Source of the DNA: Paramacrobiotus metropolitanus
Taxonomy: Eukaryota; Tardigrada; Eutardigrada; Parachela; Macrobiotidae
DNA: 64,000 nt
Assembly: GCF_019649055.1 (NCBI RefSeq)
Contig: NW_026570228.1
Coordinates: 744,001-808,000 of the forward strand
Reading direction: 5' to 3'
Below the pieces are notes generated by a model. The model was not told the origin of the DNA. It searched no databases and saw only the letters and a list, made by a program, of their open reading frames with translations. The translations under genes were made by a program, and so were the position numbers. Below, in pieces: positions 10,270 through 23,568 of this stretch. Positions within the stretch are counted from its first letter, which is position 1, and every line of letters begins with the position of its first letter.

Positions 10270-13200
10270 ATGACTTCGCCGTGGGGCGTGATGCTGCGGT
10301 ACCGGCCGCTGTTAGCCGATGCCAACCAGATGGACTACCAGAACACGGTTGCTGTTCGGAACGCTGACGACACGTGGTGGCTGGGATACATCCAAGACAT
10401 TAACGGCGACCAGGCCCTCATTCACTTTGACTCCACAAAGGTCACGGCGAGGTGGATCCACATGGGAAGTGTCTGGCTGCTGCCGTTCTACTGGGAGACT
10501 GACATATATCGCTTCAACTATAAGATCAGGGAATTACAACTACAACTACAAGTGGCACTGCGTGATGAAGACGGCGGACCGTTTCGCTTTCGACCCGCCA
10601 CAATGCTGCATATATCCAAGAGTTGCAAAGACTCCTGTGAAATGTTCATTATCACAACGGAACTGGTTGATTCAACTGGCAACGACCGTGCTCTCATCAC
10701 TTGCTCGGAAGTGGTGCATAAAGGTCAAGTTGCCGCTTACTGGCCGCCACCGGATCCGCCGTTACTGGAGCGTCATACCGGCCGGATTTACATTAAACAC
10801 TTCATTCCTTTTCCCGGGGCGCAAACGATTCTCAGCGAAGCATCCGACAAATTCCGCATAATAAAACATATGCGCGATGCTTTCAGACCGCCACCCGCAC
10901 CCATCTGGCCGCGTACGCCTGATCGCTGTCGATTTCACTTAAGCGTGGTGTGGGAAGGTTGTATGTTTGTTATCGTGAGTGACGCGGAAACTGTCCAGGC
11001 GACGGAGGCCACGTTGACGAAGGTACTGCAGAATCATTTAGCCAGCCGGGCAAGCCTGCCGTCCATTCGAAATCGTTTGGTCCTCGTACATGAAACCGGT
11101 TAGTAGCTTAGCACTGTATGACAGTTTATGGTGGTTAATTTGATAGTGGACTTCGGGTGCGAAAAAAAATTTGGTCCTGTTTGTGCTTCTGCTTGTGCAG
11201 CATTAAGCATGTACATGTAATGTAGCTCCTGCTTATTGATGCGTTAAGTGCTACTTAGCTCACCGTGAAACAACGATCTCACGTTTAACGCCGGATTACC
11301 ACCGAACATCTGAAATTCACTTCCACTGTCAATAATCGCGCCTGGAATTTTCGAAGTAACAGCAATATTTCAATTATAGCGTTAGAAACCGAAATTTAAA
11401 AATAAGCTCGATGAAATAGTTGGAACTTTCAATGTAAATATCTAAGATTCAAACTGTCGTCTTGTTACAGGGCTGGGAAGCAATGCATATCTAACGAGCG
11501 CGCCCTTTGCTCAGCTGACGCCTTGGCTCTTGAGCGACATCTTAGCCCATCTGGATGTACACTCCCAAATGAGGGCCCAACGGTAACAGATATACTTGCA
11601 ATCTCTAGCGTACGCAATGCTTGATCATCTATCTACTGATCCGTTTTGCGACAGGGTGTGCGCATTGTGGCAGCTCCTGCTGAGGAGTGCCCGCATGGTG
11701 GAGCACGTCAGCATCTCTTTTGAGAGTTGTTGGCAGCTGCAGTCCGACAGCGATAACTGCTTCAAAGCGGCCACTCTCTTAAGCCGATACGTCACTCCAA
11801 ACACCATCAGTGTGACCGTGCTGCGATTCCTCCCGCCTAGTGACGTGGGTATCTTGTTCAAATGGCTTGAACACATGCTAGACGTCCACCAAACCCCGCT
11901 GCCTTTTCTCGTCTACAAGGACCACACTAGCCACCAACCGCAACCGATTCCTCGGTGGGATGATGCGCCCTTTAAGCACCCGGCAGCGCTCGAGGCCTTG
12001 GTATGCAGGTACCTGGTCGACACCATTGTGCTGTACAACTGGACCGCATGCGACCTGTTCGGCCCCATAGCGTTCCAAGTGTTCGAGTGGGATCGTCCTC
12101 CGGCCGCCCGACCCCTCCGTGCACTTGAGGAGGACCTGATGGTTCACCTAACGCGGGAGTCGCACGAACTGGACTTGGACAAACTGCAGATCACCATCCC
12201 GCGATTGCTGCTGCGCTGCAGCGAAGGCCGAACGGGCATGAGTGCGCGCTTCATGCACGCTCTCAACGACAACTTCCCACCCGTCAGTGAGGACATGCTG
12301 GCAAAGGTCAAGACTGTCCATGATCGTTGGGTGCGCACTCTGGTGTATCCAGAGGACTGGCAGTCCATTCGGGATTACATTTTTGTGTAAGTGCAAGGAC
12401 GAATTCCACTCTCCCGCTTGTCTTATAATCTTCTCTGCGGTTGTCGTGCAGTTACGCAGTTGGCAAAAGAATTTATCAGGGAGCGGGCGCCGGTGAGCGG
12501 TTTTTGATCTCGTCTGCCGTGCTCGGTTTTCGGTCTCTTACGTGTTAGTCCAGACAGTTGGGGACTTTGTGCAGAAAAACCAGCACATGGGCGGCGCGCA
12601 TATTGCTTGTGCACCATAAATGGGCATACACGGGCTGCCCGTGTCCTAGTTTTCACTTTAACAAATTTTGTGGTCTAACACCGGGTTCATGATTTTCTGT
12701 TTTGATCGCCACAGAAAACATTTTCCTGTTTCCCAAATGAAACAGATCGAAAACATTTTTTCTGTTTCAAATGTGTACACATTTTGTCTGTTTCCATAAT
12801 GTGTACGTGTGCTGCTTGTTTCTGTTTATGTGTCGTGCATTCATACTTACCGTATGTATGGACGCGTATAGAAAATCTGTTTGGGTAGTGCGTCATACTT
12901 TCTGTTCTGTTTCTCTGTTTTATCTGTTGATGAAAACAGCAAAGTATTAATTAACCCCGTATACTGCAAGATATACTAGCATAACGCGCGTGGGCGTGGT
13001 TGTGGGCGGCGGAAGAAAAAAAGAGCATACCGCGCGAGCGGGAGAGTGAAAACCGTCTTCATAGGCTCATTCACATGCCATGTTGGATGCAAAGTTATTG
13101 GTTGACACGCAAGAGGGCGGACTTGCGCTAATCAAGCACGCGTTGTAGGCTTAGCGGCTTTAACTCGGATGGGACACTGCGCGTATGGGATGAGGTGGAC

Positions 13201-13272
13201 TTGCGCCTGTTGGATGTGTCTACCCTGAGCCGATTAGCGATATACGGCATCGACAAACTCTTCCGTGTTTAA
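10270..13272 (+). CDS. gene A: Tudor/Agenet-like plus F-box-like protein, intact family member
   Basis: Four exons join in frame: 10270-11098, 11471-11582, 11655-12386 and 13149-13272, giving 598 residues. A splice acceptor (TTTTTTCAG) at 10263 precedes the ATG, so the 5' UTR is probably spliced. Residues 20-75 (TWWLGYIQDI then WIHMGSVWLLP) resemble a Tudor/Agenet-type unit, and a related second unit follows. Exon 2 and the start of exon 3 (LTPWLLSDILAHLD then QRVCALW) resemble an F-box. The C-terminal region includes ALNDNFPPVSED and ends after DKLFRV. The phases of all three coding introns agree with gene C. If the F-box reading is right, the protein would recruit an SCF ubiquitin ligase to something bound by the Tudor-like part. 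That role is inference; both domain calls rest on motif resemblance. Confidence 0.75.
12696..12925. repeat. CTGTTTC-rich degenerate repeat inside the last intron of gene A
   Basis: CTGTTTC, CTGTTT and the reverse complement GAAACAG recur many times in this 230-bp stretch. It lies within the 762-bp intron 12387-13148. No regular period was found. It may be a decayed simple repeat or a splicing-neutral expansion. Confidence 0.45.
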
Positions 13273-14366
13273 GACGTTCTGTGTCGTGTTGCCAACGTCA
13301 ATTTCGTTCGTGGAAGTTTTCCTGACCGATTTTTAAGATACTAAGCGAGAAAGCAGAATCAATCTGATGGAGAGAGTGTCACCAAAAGGCATGCCAAACA
13401 TATGGTTTGACATTGATGTGTTGCTGGAGGCGGCTTCCACTGTTATTAAGGTCATCTTGTTTAGTTTCTCTTTTAAATGTTCAGTGTTTTCATCTGTTTC
13501 TCTGTCTCTTCAGCCAGTTTCCTTATTTGAGCTTTGTTATGTCCTTAGGACGGGAGCAATACAATATTCTTACATTAACACAAATAATAAACATTTCTGT
13601 CCTGTCGTTCTTCGAAGTATTGCTTCGGTCTCATGATCATGCTAAAAATCCCGCCAGTTTGTAACTCACAGTACAATCCTCTGTTGATCTTTTAGTAAAA
13701 TGGTGGCGATTTACTGAATACCGCACGCACCTCTCGCGGCAGTTTCGCCCCCGAACTGAACATCATTTACATGGTGTCAGAAGATTTACATGGTTATTTT
13801 GGCTGCCTTTGTTCGATCTGCTGTGATCTAAAGAATTTTGTAACAAAAATTGTGCTACAAAAAACGAATTTAGTTACAAAAAAACGAATTTTGTTTATTG
13901 TGTTGTGTACGCGTTGACAAACACTACGTGTTAAAGCTGATAAGGTCAGCATAGCCGAAGTACTGACTGCTGCCTCTTGGCCCACAGCTATGACCACGAC
14001 CAAATTTTGTTCGAACTACTGTAGACACTACTAGACAAACAGACTATAGACTGTTATAATCAAAGTTTTGGCCTTGAAAACACAAAACATCTTTATAACC
14101 TTTATATAAAATTTCCGACAACAGTTTATCTATACAATTTTTGACACATCGACGCTGCAACAGTAATAAGGGCATTTCAGAATAAATATTTGGCAGATTT
14201 GTAAGCACGTGACAATCGGTGCTCGTACCAATGTTTAATCAGACAGAAATCAATCGAATAAGCTGAAGCTACTGCGAGACGTGTATTATTTGCATAATCA
14301 AAAATTGTCAAAATTGCTTAAGATAAAGCGACAAGCTTTGTTTCTCTACTACACAGCAAACAATCT
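13273..14366. other. intergenic stretch between gene A and the propeller-like gene
   Basis: AATAAA-like signals near 13577 could serve gene A. A small repeated ACAAAAAACGAATTT motif occurs at about 13850-13900. The open frames here are short and unrecognised, and no RNA gene was seen. Confidence 0.4.
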
Positions 14367-15520
14367 TCAACCATTTGTTAAAAATCCTGTTACTAATATC
14401 GGACTATAATGGCGTGAGCCAAATCTCCCGCGCTCGTTTAAATAATAATCATTACTGCTAGTGGAGGTCGTCTGTATGGGACAGGTGCTGATGGCCCACT
14501 TGGTCCACGTGCCGGTCTTGAAGGTCCACGCGTTGCAGCCGGCGGTGACCACGGTGGCGTAGGTGGCATTGCGCACATCCAGCGCGATAGCATTGAGAAT
14601 GGGGATCCCGTCGAAATTGTTGGTTGCGCCGTTGAGGCGGAACACATTACCTTTGCGAGAAATGGTCCGAATCTCTCCGTCTTCTCCGATACTAACCCAT
14701 TTGCTATATTGGAACACTCGCTGGTTGCTGCCGGCCACGAGGGCCCATGTAGGGATCATGCCTGCGCCGTTGAATTTTCGGATATCTCCATCAGCACTGT
14801 CCAGTGCCGACGGCCTCTGAATCTCAACAGCGGTGTTTTTGCTCATGGCGTTGACCTGAAAATGGTTTTTACATCCATGAAACGCAACGTTTTCGCAACG
14901 ATTTCTGCTAAAAGAAGATTCTTTCCAAAATTGTGGTAGTTTTTTAAATCCTCGTTCACGTCTTTTTTGATGGTATATTCGGCGGTTTATGCCTCGATAG
15001 CACAGCGTACTTCAAAAAATTGTGGATGCTTCCTAAATAAATAAAACTGAACTATTCTGCATTACTGAATTCGACACGAACACATACCGGTATGTCATAT
15101 ATGTACAACATAAGCATGGCTGTCCGGGCTTAATCTTGATTATTGCATGAGAACGTTACTCGCCAGTGTGCTTGAGAGGGAATAAAGATACACGAACACG
15201 CATCTCATTCGCGGACAGTTGCTTATTCTCACCTGCAGACAGCGACCACTATTGGTGAACTCCCAGGCATTGCTGGTTGGATTGAAGCGGTATGTTTGAC
15301 CCGTCAGAGTGCATAAGTGATGCCAGGCGTCCGGACTGGCGCCCACACTAACGGCTTTGGCAGATTCAACGTCCCGTCCCCCCCATTGACAAGCGGCATG
15401 GGTTTGGTGGCAATGCGACCCAGGCCACGTTGTCGAGACGGTTGACGATGCCGGTGCGATCGATGGCCAGGAGTACGTTGCCTTTGCCGAAAATGTAGGT
15501 GAAATTACATTACTGACTGA
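14367..15520 (-). CDS. tectonin/beta-propeller-like protein, partial gene model
   Basis: On the minus strand, an exon ending at donor 15233 (CTGCAG then GTGAGA) joins in phase to an exon starting at 14853 (acceptor TTTTCAG). The result reads ...GRCLQVNAMSKNTAVEI... down to a stop at 14367. Repeated units combine a short SVGA/SIGEDG start with glycine and an aromatic/Asn turn (TYRFNPTSNAWEF, DIRKFNGAG, VFRLNGATNNFDG). This resembles tectonin-type propeller blades. Another blade-like stretch (GNVLLAIDRTGIVNRLDNVAW) lies upstream but is out of frame across a C7 run at 15379-15385. The N-terminus is not found; 15548-15769 may hold another exon. Function unknown, possibly a lectin-like secreted protein. 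Confidence 0.5.
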
Positions 15521-18300
15521 CGGCGATCGGCGATGCTGCTGAAATGGCTAAAAATCGACCACACTGAACGCCGAGAACAACAGACCACCTTCGAGACCAT
15601 CGTTCGGTTGGAAGACAGTTGGATCGATTGTTAAGAAAAACTCCCTCTGATACGCTGCGGTTGAAAAGTTTACGGAGAAATGGCAGTGTGGAAAGTAAAA
15701 TACTTCGTTAGAAAGACCCTGGATCACTGGAATAGCGGCTTGAATAAGCGGCGACCTGAACAACAGCAATTTGATGACAGCTACAAAAGCAGTTTAAAAC
15801 GAGCCGAAATTACGGGATAAAAGAAAGGAATGCGCATATCATTACCAGGTACCTCAGAAAACGTTTACTAACAACCGTAAAGTTGTGCAATCCATAACCT
15901 TTTTGCGAGGCTTCTATGATATCGTAAACCCTGGTTTCGTAATAACAGACTCCTGAAATCATCTTGCTTATTTACATAATAATATGACCACCTAAATTCC
16001 ATGCCGTGGCTTACATAAACGCACGGGATTAGGCTGTTTCCGCTTTTCATTGCGAAAACAAAGCTGTGAATTCTTATCGATTTAACAAAGTTCTGCTGGC
16101 AATCGCCGGCCAATCACGTGTGGACAACCCACCGAATCGGTATCTATGTAGTTTTTATGGCCATTCTGGCTAGACATAGAAACGGTTTGTACCGCAGTAA
16201 CGGTGTTGCAGCCGGCGTTTAGGGAATTGTGGAATTGTTTGTCCGCTCTATGCAGCACTGCTTAGAGCAGCAGGGAAATAAGAAATGTCATATTTCTGTA
16301 CAGCACGTTAAAATGAATTTCGATGTAGGAGGAACGCCCATCAGACTGCATCGTAATGTGTGGTATTTTAGGAATCGGAGGTTTGCAGTTGCTCGTTGTT
16401 TTCCGGTGGCATCACGTTACAGGAAGCACAATTTCGATCAGCTTATTAAATACATGCACATACTAGCAGCTAATATTTCAAAGTTTTACCGTTAGCATAC
16501 TGTAATATCTGTACGTTACATGGAGTAAAGCAATAACAGCTTGTACAGTAATTCGACACGAACGTATTGTACGTAAAACTACGTGTATTCCATACAAAAT
16601 TAATTGAGGAAAAAAGAAGACCTTAACCTTTACGCACAAAAAACTCTAAATTAGAAAATGCTTTTGTGGTCATAAATTACTGTGGTACCATCTTGAGTCG
16701 ACGATACAGTACTTAGTGGTCGCGCTGGTGCAGATGTCGATGGTGAGCGCCGATAAAACAACAATTATTTTATTGTATGGGTGCAAGAGATTACTGTATT
16801 CAATCCTTAATAAAAGTATTTTGTACAAAATAGCAAATATTTTGAATTATGGGGTTTTGTCAATATTTATACTCGATATACGCAGTATCCGCAATCCCTT
16901 TTGGCGCAGTCATAGTGCTGTTCTAATGAAATCGTAGTGCAGTGGCGAAACCAAGTAAATGAATTGGTGGTTTTTTTTATCTGAATATAAATATATGCAT
17001 TCCAGAATACAAAGTACAAATGCTTTTCGGCACTGTTAGAATATTTTTGAATAAGTAATCAATACATTTGTGTACTGTATTTGTGCAATTACATAGTTTT
17101 CTTCAAGTTCTTTTGTCCGCCTCAAAAGTATCCTTTTTTTGTTTTCAACAACTGTATCCCCGTGGATCCGGAACGAATGTCCTTGATTTATTCATGCAGC
17201 AATTTCGTGATGATTGTACCACGACGCCGGAAGACACCAGTCCTAGTAACGACGAAATACGACCGAAAAAGACTTACAAAATTTTATTTCAGTTTTATTT
17301 AGGAGTAATAAAAGAAATCCAATAAACCTAAAAGAATCTAAACAGTTAAATGAGACAAAATTAAAATTACAGCCACATTTAGTACAAACTGAGTATTTAT
17401 TAAAACAAGTAACACTGCGTATTTTTTAAAATCTTAAATAGATGTTTGTCTTTTTTATCGTTTCGGCTGGCTACCGCATGCACATTTTCATTTACATGTA
17501 AATGAATTAATGTAATGTACTGAATGTATGTAAATGTAAATGTAATGTGAATGTAATGTACTGAATGTAATGTAAATGAATTAATGTAATCAAACAGAAT
17601 AATTAACATTTTACATACCCGTGTTTTGTTAATTGACTAAGAATAATAGTCGTATGGGGCATGATGTATAAATCTCAGATAACTTCACATCGTAGTATTG
17701 TCTTCTTCAGAATGTTGGCGTTCAAACATTCGTGATGTTAATACAGTTTTACTACAATTTTACTCGCATTTTTAATATAAGCTTCTCGTTATTTCCTTCC
17801 GAGTTTTTTTATATTTGAATAATACATTTTAAATAACTAATTTCTTATTAAAGTCTTTTTTATTAATAATTTTAGCAGCCGGTGGGAATTTGGTACGTTA
17901 AATAATTTTCTGCTGGTGCTATTGTGTAAGCGAATATGTGAATTTCATTGCTGTAACTCCTACTACCATCGTAGTGTGATGGCGCGATTTTAAGTCGATG
18001 GGAGCTGCAGGTTACAGTAATTGTTGCTGGATTTTCTACCTAAACGTTGACACATCGTTTAAACTTGTATTTTTTTTATTTTAAAAATCAGAAGAGTATA
18101 AGGAGAATTTAATTAACCTATGCGTACGTGTTTCTTGGTGAAGTTAATTTTATTATTATTATCTTTTGATTGTAATTTTCTCATATTTTCCACTAGCGTA
18201 GCGTTGTATTTCCTTAGTATCTTTTAATTAATAAATTCCTTAATAATTTTTTATTCATTAAAATCAATATCGGGAGTTGATTTTGATGTTTTTTACTTTC
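15521..18300. other. long AT-rich non-coding stretch
   Basis: A minus-strand frame at 15548-15769 could be an upstream exon of the propeller-like gene. Otherwise only short, unrecognised frames occur. The tract 17478-17595 is a degenerate TAATGTAAATG repeat. Around 18308-18420 there is a slightly more coding-like patch after a CTCAATAG acceptor-like motif, but no family was recognised on either strand. Confidence 0.45.
17478..17595. repeat. degenerate ATGTAAATG/TAATGTA simple repeat
   Basis: Units such as ATGTAAATG, TAATGTACTGAATGTA and GAATTAATGTAAT recur across about 120 bp. Imperfect microsatellite-type repeat without a gene. Confidence 0.6.
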
Positions 18301-18610
18301 TCAATAGACATATCAAAGGGACAACAGCAGCGGTTTCGGATTGAGCAGAATTCCCAGCCAGTGCCCGACGCCTTCTGGTACCTCCACGGTTGACCTGTTC
18401 AACGTCACCGAATTCACAGTGTGTACTCGTACCGCGGCGTATTCTGCAGCCTGGCGAATATTGCCCGTTTACCGCATTTGGCTACTACAATGGAAGTCAA
18501 AATTCTCTTACATTCGGTCCGGGACCGAATGACCAATAAAACTAAATGGCCAGGACCACATGACCAGTTAACTGAAAACGCGCAGAATACGAACACTTGT
18601 TCTGGCGTAT

Positions 18611-18925
18611 TTCCCAACGAAAACCAGCAAGCGATATCTCAAACGAAAGACAAAAAAATTTCAAGAATTTTGATACCAAACGGGTCATCCTTTATGGGAT
18701 CTAAGAGAAAATCGAGCCATTTTAGTTTGTCGTAGACAAAGCACACGATTTCTGTGTGAAAACTGAAAGCAAACCGCGGATGCAAATCCTGTGCTATGTC
18801 TACGAGAAACTTTAGATGCCTCGATTATCTCTTAGATCTCATAAAGAACAACTTGTTTGGTATCTAAATTCTTGAAATTTTTTTCTCATTCGTTTGATAT
18901 ATTGGTCAATGGTTTTCGTTGGGAA
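18611..18925. repeat. foldback element with ~128-bp imperfect arms
   Basis: The arms 18611-18738 and 18797-18925 are reverse complements with scattered mismatches. Both contain TTCCCAACGAAAACC, AAATTTCAAGAATTT and GAGATCTAAGAGA or close variants. The loop is about 58 bp. No coding capacity. It lies upstream of CPEB. Confidence 0.7.
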
Positions 18926-19827
18926 ATGCGCAAGGTGCAAGTGTAAATGTCAGCAGGCCAATGGCCAGTCAAAAATTTAGCTGTTTAAGTACAGAAAAGT
19001 GCTTGGTTGCGCGCGTTGTGTGATTACATAAGTGTAAGACAATTTTGGCGTCCACTGTATCTGCCATGATATTATCGGTACATATTTCGGCTTCTGTGCA
19101 CAATTAAGTAAATAGGTTTTATTTTGTTGCTTTTTCTGTATTCGCAAGATTTCAACGTTCCTTCGGATCTCTTGTGGTTGACTAGAAAATGTTGACGCTG
19201 TAAGTAAATTCAGTGTTGCAGTAATTAAAACAAAAGCACAGTCATAATTCTGCATAATAATAAACTGCGCTAGTACGTAGTACGTACTAAACTACTGCTA
19301 ATCGTGTCGGTTTCACTCCGCATATCTTCAGTGTGCTGCGCGTTGACCGCAGTTCAAAAAGTGTTCAAAGGTACTTATTTACGTAATGTACAAATACCGC
19401 ACGTACGGTACATGCTAATTTTAAAAGCAAAGAGTGAGTGAATCGGTCAGTTAAACGCTTATAGTCCTTATACGTACGGTTTCACGTTGTACCTGACCAC
19501 CGGTAGTACGTCTCAACTGGTTTTTATCCGCCCCAGTATCACGTGCGCAGGCGCTCGTTGATTTCGCGGAAAATCCGTTATCTCTGATGCAGATCGCCAC
19601 CATTCTCCATTCCGTCATAGCGTGATCTCACGATCAGTATCCATTTATTTTGGTTAACCACAAATTCCTGTTTGTCTAGTCGCTGACCTGAAAATTTCTA
19701 TTGTTTTGAAATATTGATACACAATCATTGTAACGATTAGGTTTCCACTGAAACCAGTAAACGGTTCCAATTTGTGATTTTTATGTTAATTCGTGTTTGA
19801 ACGTGTTTGTCCAGCAGAGTCTACATC

Positions 19828-22332
19828 ATGGCGCAGAAGGCCAACTCCTTTTTCAAGGGTCTGGAGGATTCCTTTCGGGATCTGTCTTTCGACTCCCCTT
19901 CCTCCATCGCGTCCCGTTCCCTCCTGGCCAGTTCCCCGCCGCAGCATTCTCTGGAATTCGGAACATGGGCCAATCCGTCTCCCAGTCCGACGCTGGAACG
20001 TGGCGTGCCCGTGTTACCTCCTCCGCTGACTCCGCTGGGACGCTACAACCGTGGAATTCCCAACAGCTCCCGTGCAGCTCGAATGGCCATCCTGCGGGAT
20101 TCCGGGAACAGTCATGTGGTCTGGAGCGGGACGCTACCACCGCGCAACTGTCGCACAAACTCGCCGTTCTCCTGCAAGGTAAAGATTGCTGATAAACTGT
20201 GCTGCGATCTCAAAATCTCTGTAGTCTAATGCAGATCGGAGTAGCAGTAGTACGGTGACGTAACCAGCCGCGTGATATATTTTAGCGTTCGCTTTGTACT
20301 TCCTCCTAATAAACTGTGCTCGAGACGTATGAATTCTGTTCACCGTCGTGGTTTTGTTACGATGTGTACGGAAATTTTGCTGCTTCAAATACAGTCTGTA
20401 CTTCAGATACCATTTCCTTGTTGTGGTTTTGCTCGATTGCGATGAACTGATGTTTACGTTCTTCTGTAACACAGTACACATTTGTTTCAGGTATTTTTGG
20501 GTGGTGTGCCGTGGGATATCACGGAAACGGACTTGCAGAAAACGTTCGGAGTTTTTGGCCCACTGCGCGTGGAATGGCCGGGTGTGCACGACCACTCTTC
20601 AACGCAGCGTCCAAAAGGTGAGAAAAAAATCAGAAATGTGCGGAGTATTATGAAAAATTACTTATCAATCGTAGAGGAATGCATGGTTATTTTATTAATG
20701 GGTTTTGCTGTTAAAATATAAATTTTAACATCGAATGAATTTGCGTAGAGCGTCTAGTCGTATACGGTACATGCATGCATTCCGTTGTTTTGATTTTGTA
20801 CAGAAATGTTTATTAATTTCTTATCTATCGTGAACGTCCAACACAGTTAGAGCAATCCGTAGAAGGTTGATTTTGGTTGAAGACTTGCAGAGATTTATCA
20901 TAATTTTCGGATTAAATCTGGCCTGCGATTCGGTCATTATTGTATAATTTTGTGAAATCGTTTTGAATTATTTTTGACAGTGTCGCGATAAGTATTCCAT
21001 CAGCTGTCACAGTTTGACAATCTGCTTTTTTTACAGGACACCTGTACCTGCTGTTTGAAGACGAGCGCTCGGTGATGAAGCTGTTGGGCCGTTGCTCCTA
21101 CGACGGCCACCACAACCAGCACAACTGGTTCTACCGCGTGGCCAGTCGGCGGATGCTGGGCAAGTCGGCGCAGGTCATCCCGTGGCAGCTGGCCGATGCC
21201 ACCTACGCGCTGCACGGTTACGTGCCCACTCCGGGCACACCCTACCGCATCTTCGTGGCCAATCTGCACGGGATGATTACGGCCGAGGGACTGGGGCGGA
21301 TCATGAATGATTTGTTCGGCGGCGTCATCGCCGCCACACTGGACACTGGTAAGTAGTGGTTAAAAACCGTTTAGAAATATTTGAAATATGAAGAAACACT
21401 TGACAACTGAACGGGAAAAATTACCAGTGTAATCTCTAAACGATTATAAAGTTTTCGGATTGTATTTGCAATTTGCTTTTACTCGTACGAGTAGTCGTAA
21501 TACGCGGCCCGATACATTCGCATTTTCCGTGTTATTAAAAGTTAAAACTGTTTCCGCATTGAATAAAAGAGCATTTACGAGTGTCTTTTTCTCAAATTGC
21601 TAATAAAATAAATTGCTTATAAAATTTCTGTTTGTGTAGATTTTTCTTATTGGTGAATAAATAAGAAAAGTCTGTTTTGTGTTTTGCTCGTTTAAAAAAA
21701 CTGAAAAATTTGTTCTCCGTCGTCCGAACTTTTCTGACATTTGCATTATTGCCAACTGGCAGACGATCGGCGCAATGGTGTACATAATACATTGATGAAG
21801 CAAGTCGTAGTGCAGTGGTTCCAATCCTACTCTCCTGGATCAGTTTTGTCGATTAGCTGCAGGTTACATTTGCATTTGTCAATTTAAGCTTAGTTTATTA
21901 CACCATAAATTTTTTTTTAAAAAAACAGCAACAATTACCTTCGCGTTTCATATAGGCAATTAACGAAAAAAATTATTGCTAATTTAGAAAGCGTTTGTTT
22001 TGACAGATAAGACAAAGTACCCGATCGGGTCGGGCCGCGTCACCTTCAACAACCCGACCAGCCACCTGAAAGCCATCACCGCGGAGACAGTGGAGATCCG
22101 GACGGCCAAGTTCACCCGCCAGATCAAGATCGACCCCTACCTGGAGGACGCCATGTGCAGCACCTGCGGCCTGCAGCCGGGCCCGTACTTCTGCCGCGAT
22201 CTGCACTGTTTCGACTACTTTTGCAGCGGCTGCTGGCAGGCCCACCACGCCCTGCTGCCCGTCGCGCCCGGCCAACCGGTGCATCTGCCGCTGGTGCGTC
22301 CGGCGCGCCAGCCCACCCAGGAGCATTTCTGA
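19828..22332 (+). CDS. cpeb1: cytoplasmic polyadenylation element-binding protein, CPEB1/Orb type
   Basis: Four exons join in frame: 19828-20178, 20491-20617, 21037-21348 and 22007-22332, encoding 371 residues. Residues 1-117 are a serine/proline-rich N-terminus. Exon 2 opens RRM1 with [11 protein letters not shown] and [28 protein letters not shown] matches the CPEB1 inter-RRM region. RRM2 contains [10 protein letters not shown] and [23 protein letters not shown]. The end carries the cysteine/histidine ZZ-type zinc-binding module ([24 protein letters not shown]). CPEB1 proteins bind U-rich CPE elements in mRNA 3' UTRs and control polyadenylation and translation, classically in oocytes. I used the ATG at 19828 because an acceptor-like CCAGCAG lies just upstream. 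The N-terminus is shorter than in vertebrate CPEB1. Confidence 0.93.
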
Positions 22333-22809
22333 ACGTGCGGAAGCGTCGTTTTTTTGAAGATTTTTTGAGATTTTATTTAGAAGATGGTGAAGCTTTCTTT
22401 TTTAATTGTAGAATTTATTGTTTGGAAATTTCTCAGGTTAGGAAAAACGGTGTGAGAGAGCGTTTTTATCGTTGCGACTACAAGTTGTGCGTGTACCTGT
22501 GTGTTTGTAATTGGTGAAGGGCATTTTTTTGCGGCAGTTGTCAATGTTTTCTTTGGAAGTTTGTAAAGCGTTGTCGAACGGTTTTTGTTGGGTTTATGGT
22601 GGCGCTGGGCGCCGTGTTGGCGTCCAGTGCGCTGCAGAGTTTCGCGCTGTTTACAGATTCCGATTTTTCGCAGTCTTTCCCGTATATTTTTCGACTGTGC
22701 TGCACATTTCCGTGTGTATTCGGGGGAATTCTTAATTTCCCATCTGTTGTAATTAATCGTTGTTTGTTTTCTGTTACTTACAAATGTTGCCGGTGTTGTG
22801 AAAATCCGA

Positions 22810-22815
22810 AATAAA
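22810..22815 (+). promoter_or_regulatory. possible poly(A) signal of the CPEB gene
   Basis: AATAAA occurs about 480 bp after the CPEB stop codon in an otherwise non-coding stretch, the first good candidate downstream of the stop. A closer signal variant cannot be excluded. Confidence 0.4.
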
Positions 22816-23219
22816 TTGAACTATGTTAGGAAGGCGGTCTTCTGCGAATAATTCTTAAATTCTAAGAAAATAAAAGCATATAAATAAAAAATAAACAATT
22901 TATTCGAAACAAAATAATTACATTAAATTAGAACTAAATAAAAACCAATTGTACGACACAGTCGGCGATTAACTTGTGAAACAAAACAGAAAAACAGCAG
23001 GTGACAAACGAGTTATCCAAAATGCACCAAATATCGACAAACTGGCACAGAGGTTGTGGTGGAAAAATGAATAGCGAATTTACTCCAAGCGCCGACAGAA
23101 AATTGATAATTTAAATCGTAAGATAGGCAGCTGCAGCAAATGGAGGTATTTTTAACCGGAACTGCAAGGTACTGTAACAATTAGAATAGCATTGATTTGG
23201 CAAAATCGCAAGGCAATCA

Positions 23220-23480
23220 CAGCAACAGGCCGCTGATACGGAAACGACCGAAGCACGGAAAACCAATAAAATTGCCAGCGATAACCGGGCGCAAGCTCTA
23301 CGGGGCCTGTTGAGATCTGAATCTCGCAAGAAAACAGTCACTCATCCGAACCGAGTGAAGCCAGCGCTTCACCGGCCTTCACGAATCCTTCTGATATCTC
23401 CGATTTCAACTGATGTCTAATTACTGGATTTGCTTGTTTACTGAGTGAGTTTCCTGTGCCTTTCAGTCTGCTAGATAGTG
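23220..23480. repeat. conserved upstream region of gene B, copy of 28540-28780
   Basis: CAGGCCGCTGATAC, CCAGCGATAACCGGGCGCAA and a GCCTGTTGAGATCTGAATC context reappear in diverged form at 28540-28780. The same order of motifs lies upstream of gene C before its large insertion. It probably contains the promoter of both paralogues. A following CCTTTCAG acceptor and a second CTTCGCAG acceptor before the ATG indicate a spliced 5' UTR. Confidence 0.65.
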
Positions 23481-23568
23481 TAAACTTGCGGCGACTGCTG
23501 TCTGGTTGCACGCTGCTGTTTCGTGCCGAACTGTCGATCTTCATTATTCTTGTTTACTTCGCAGCATC

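Noticed and set aside
16229-16495. Plus-strand ORF of 88 codons
   Set aside because: It shows no family features, and no splice context or neighbouring exon was found.
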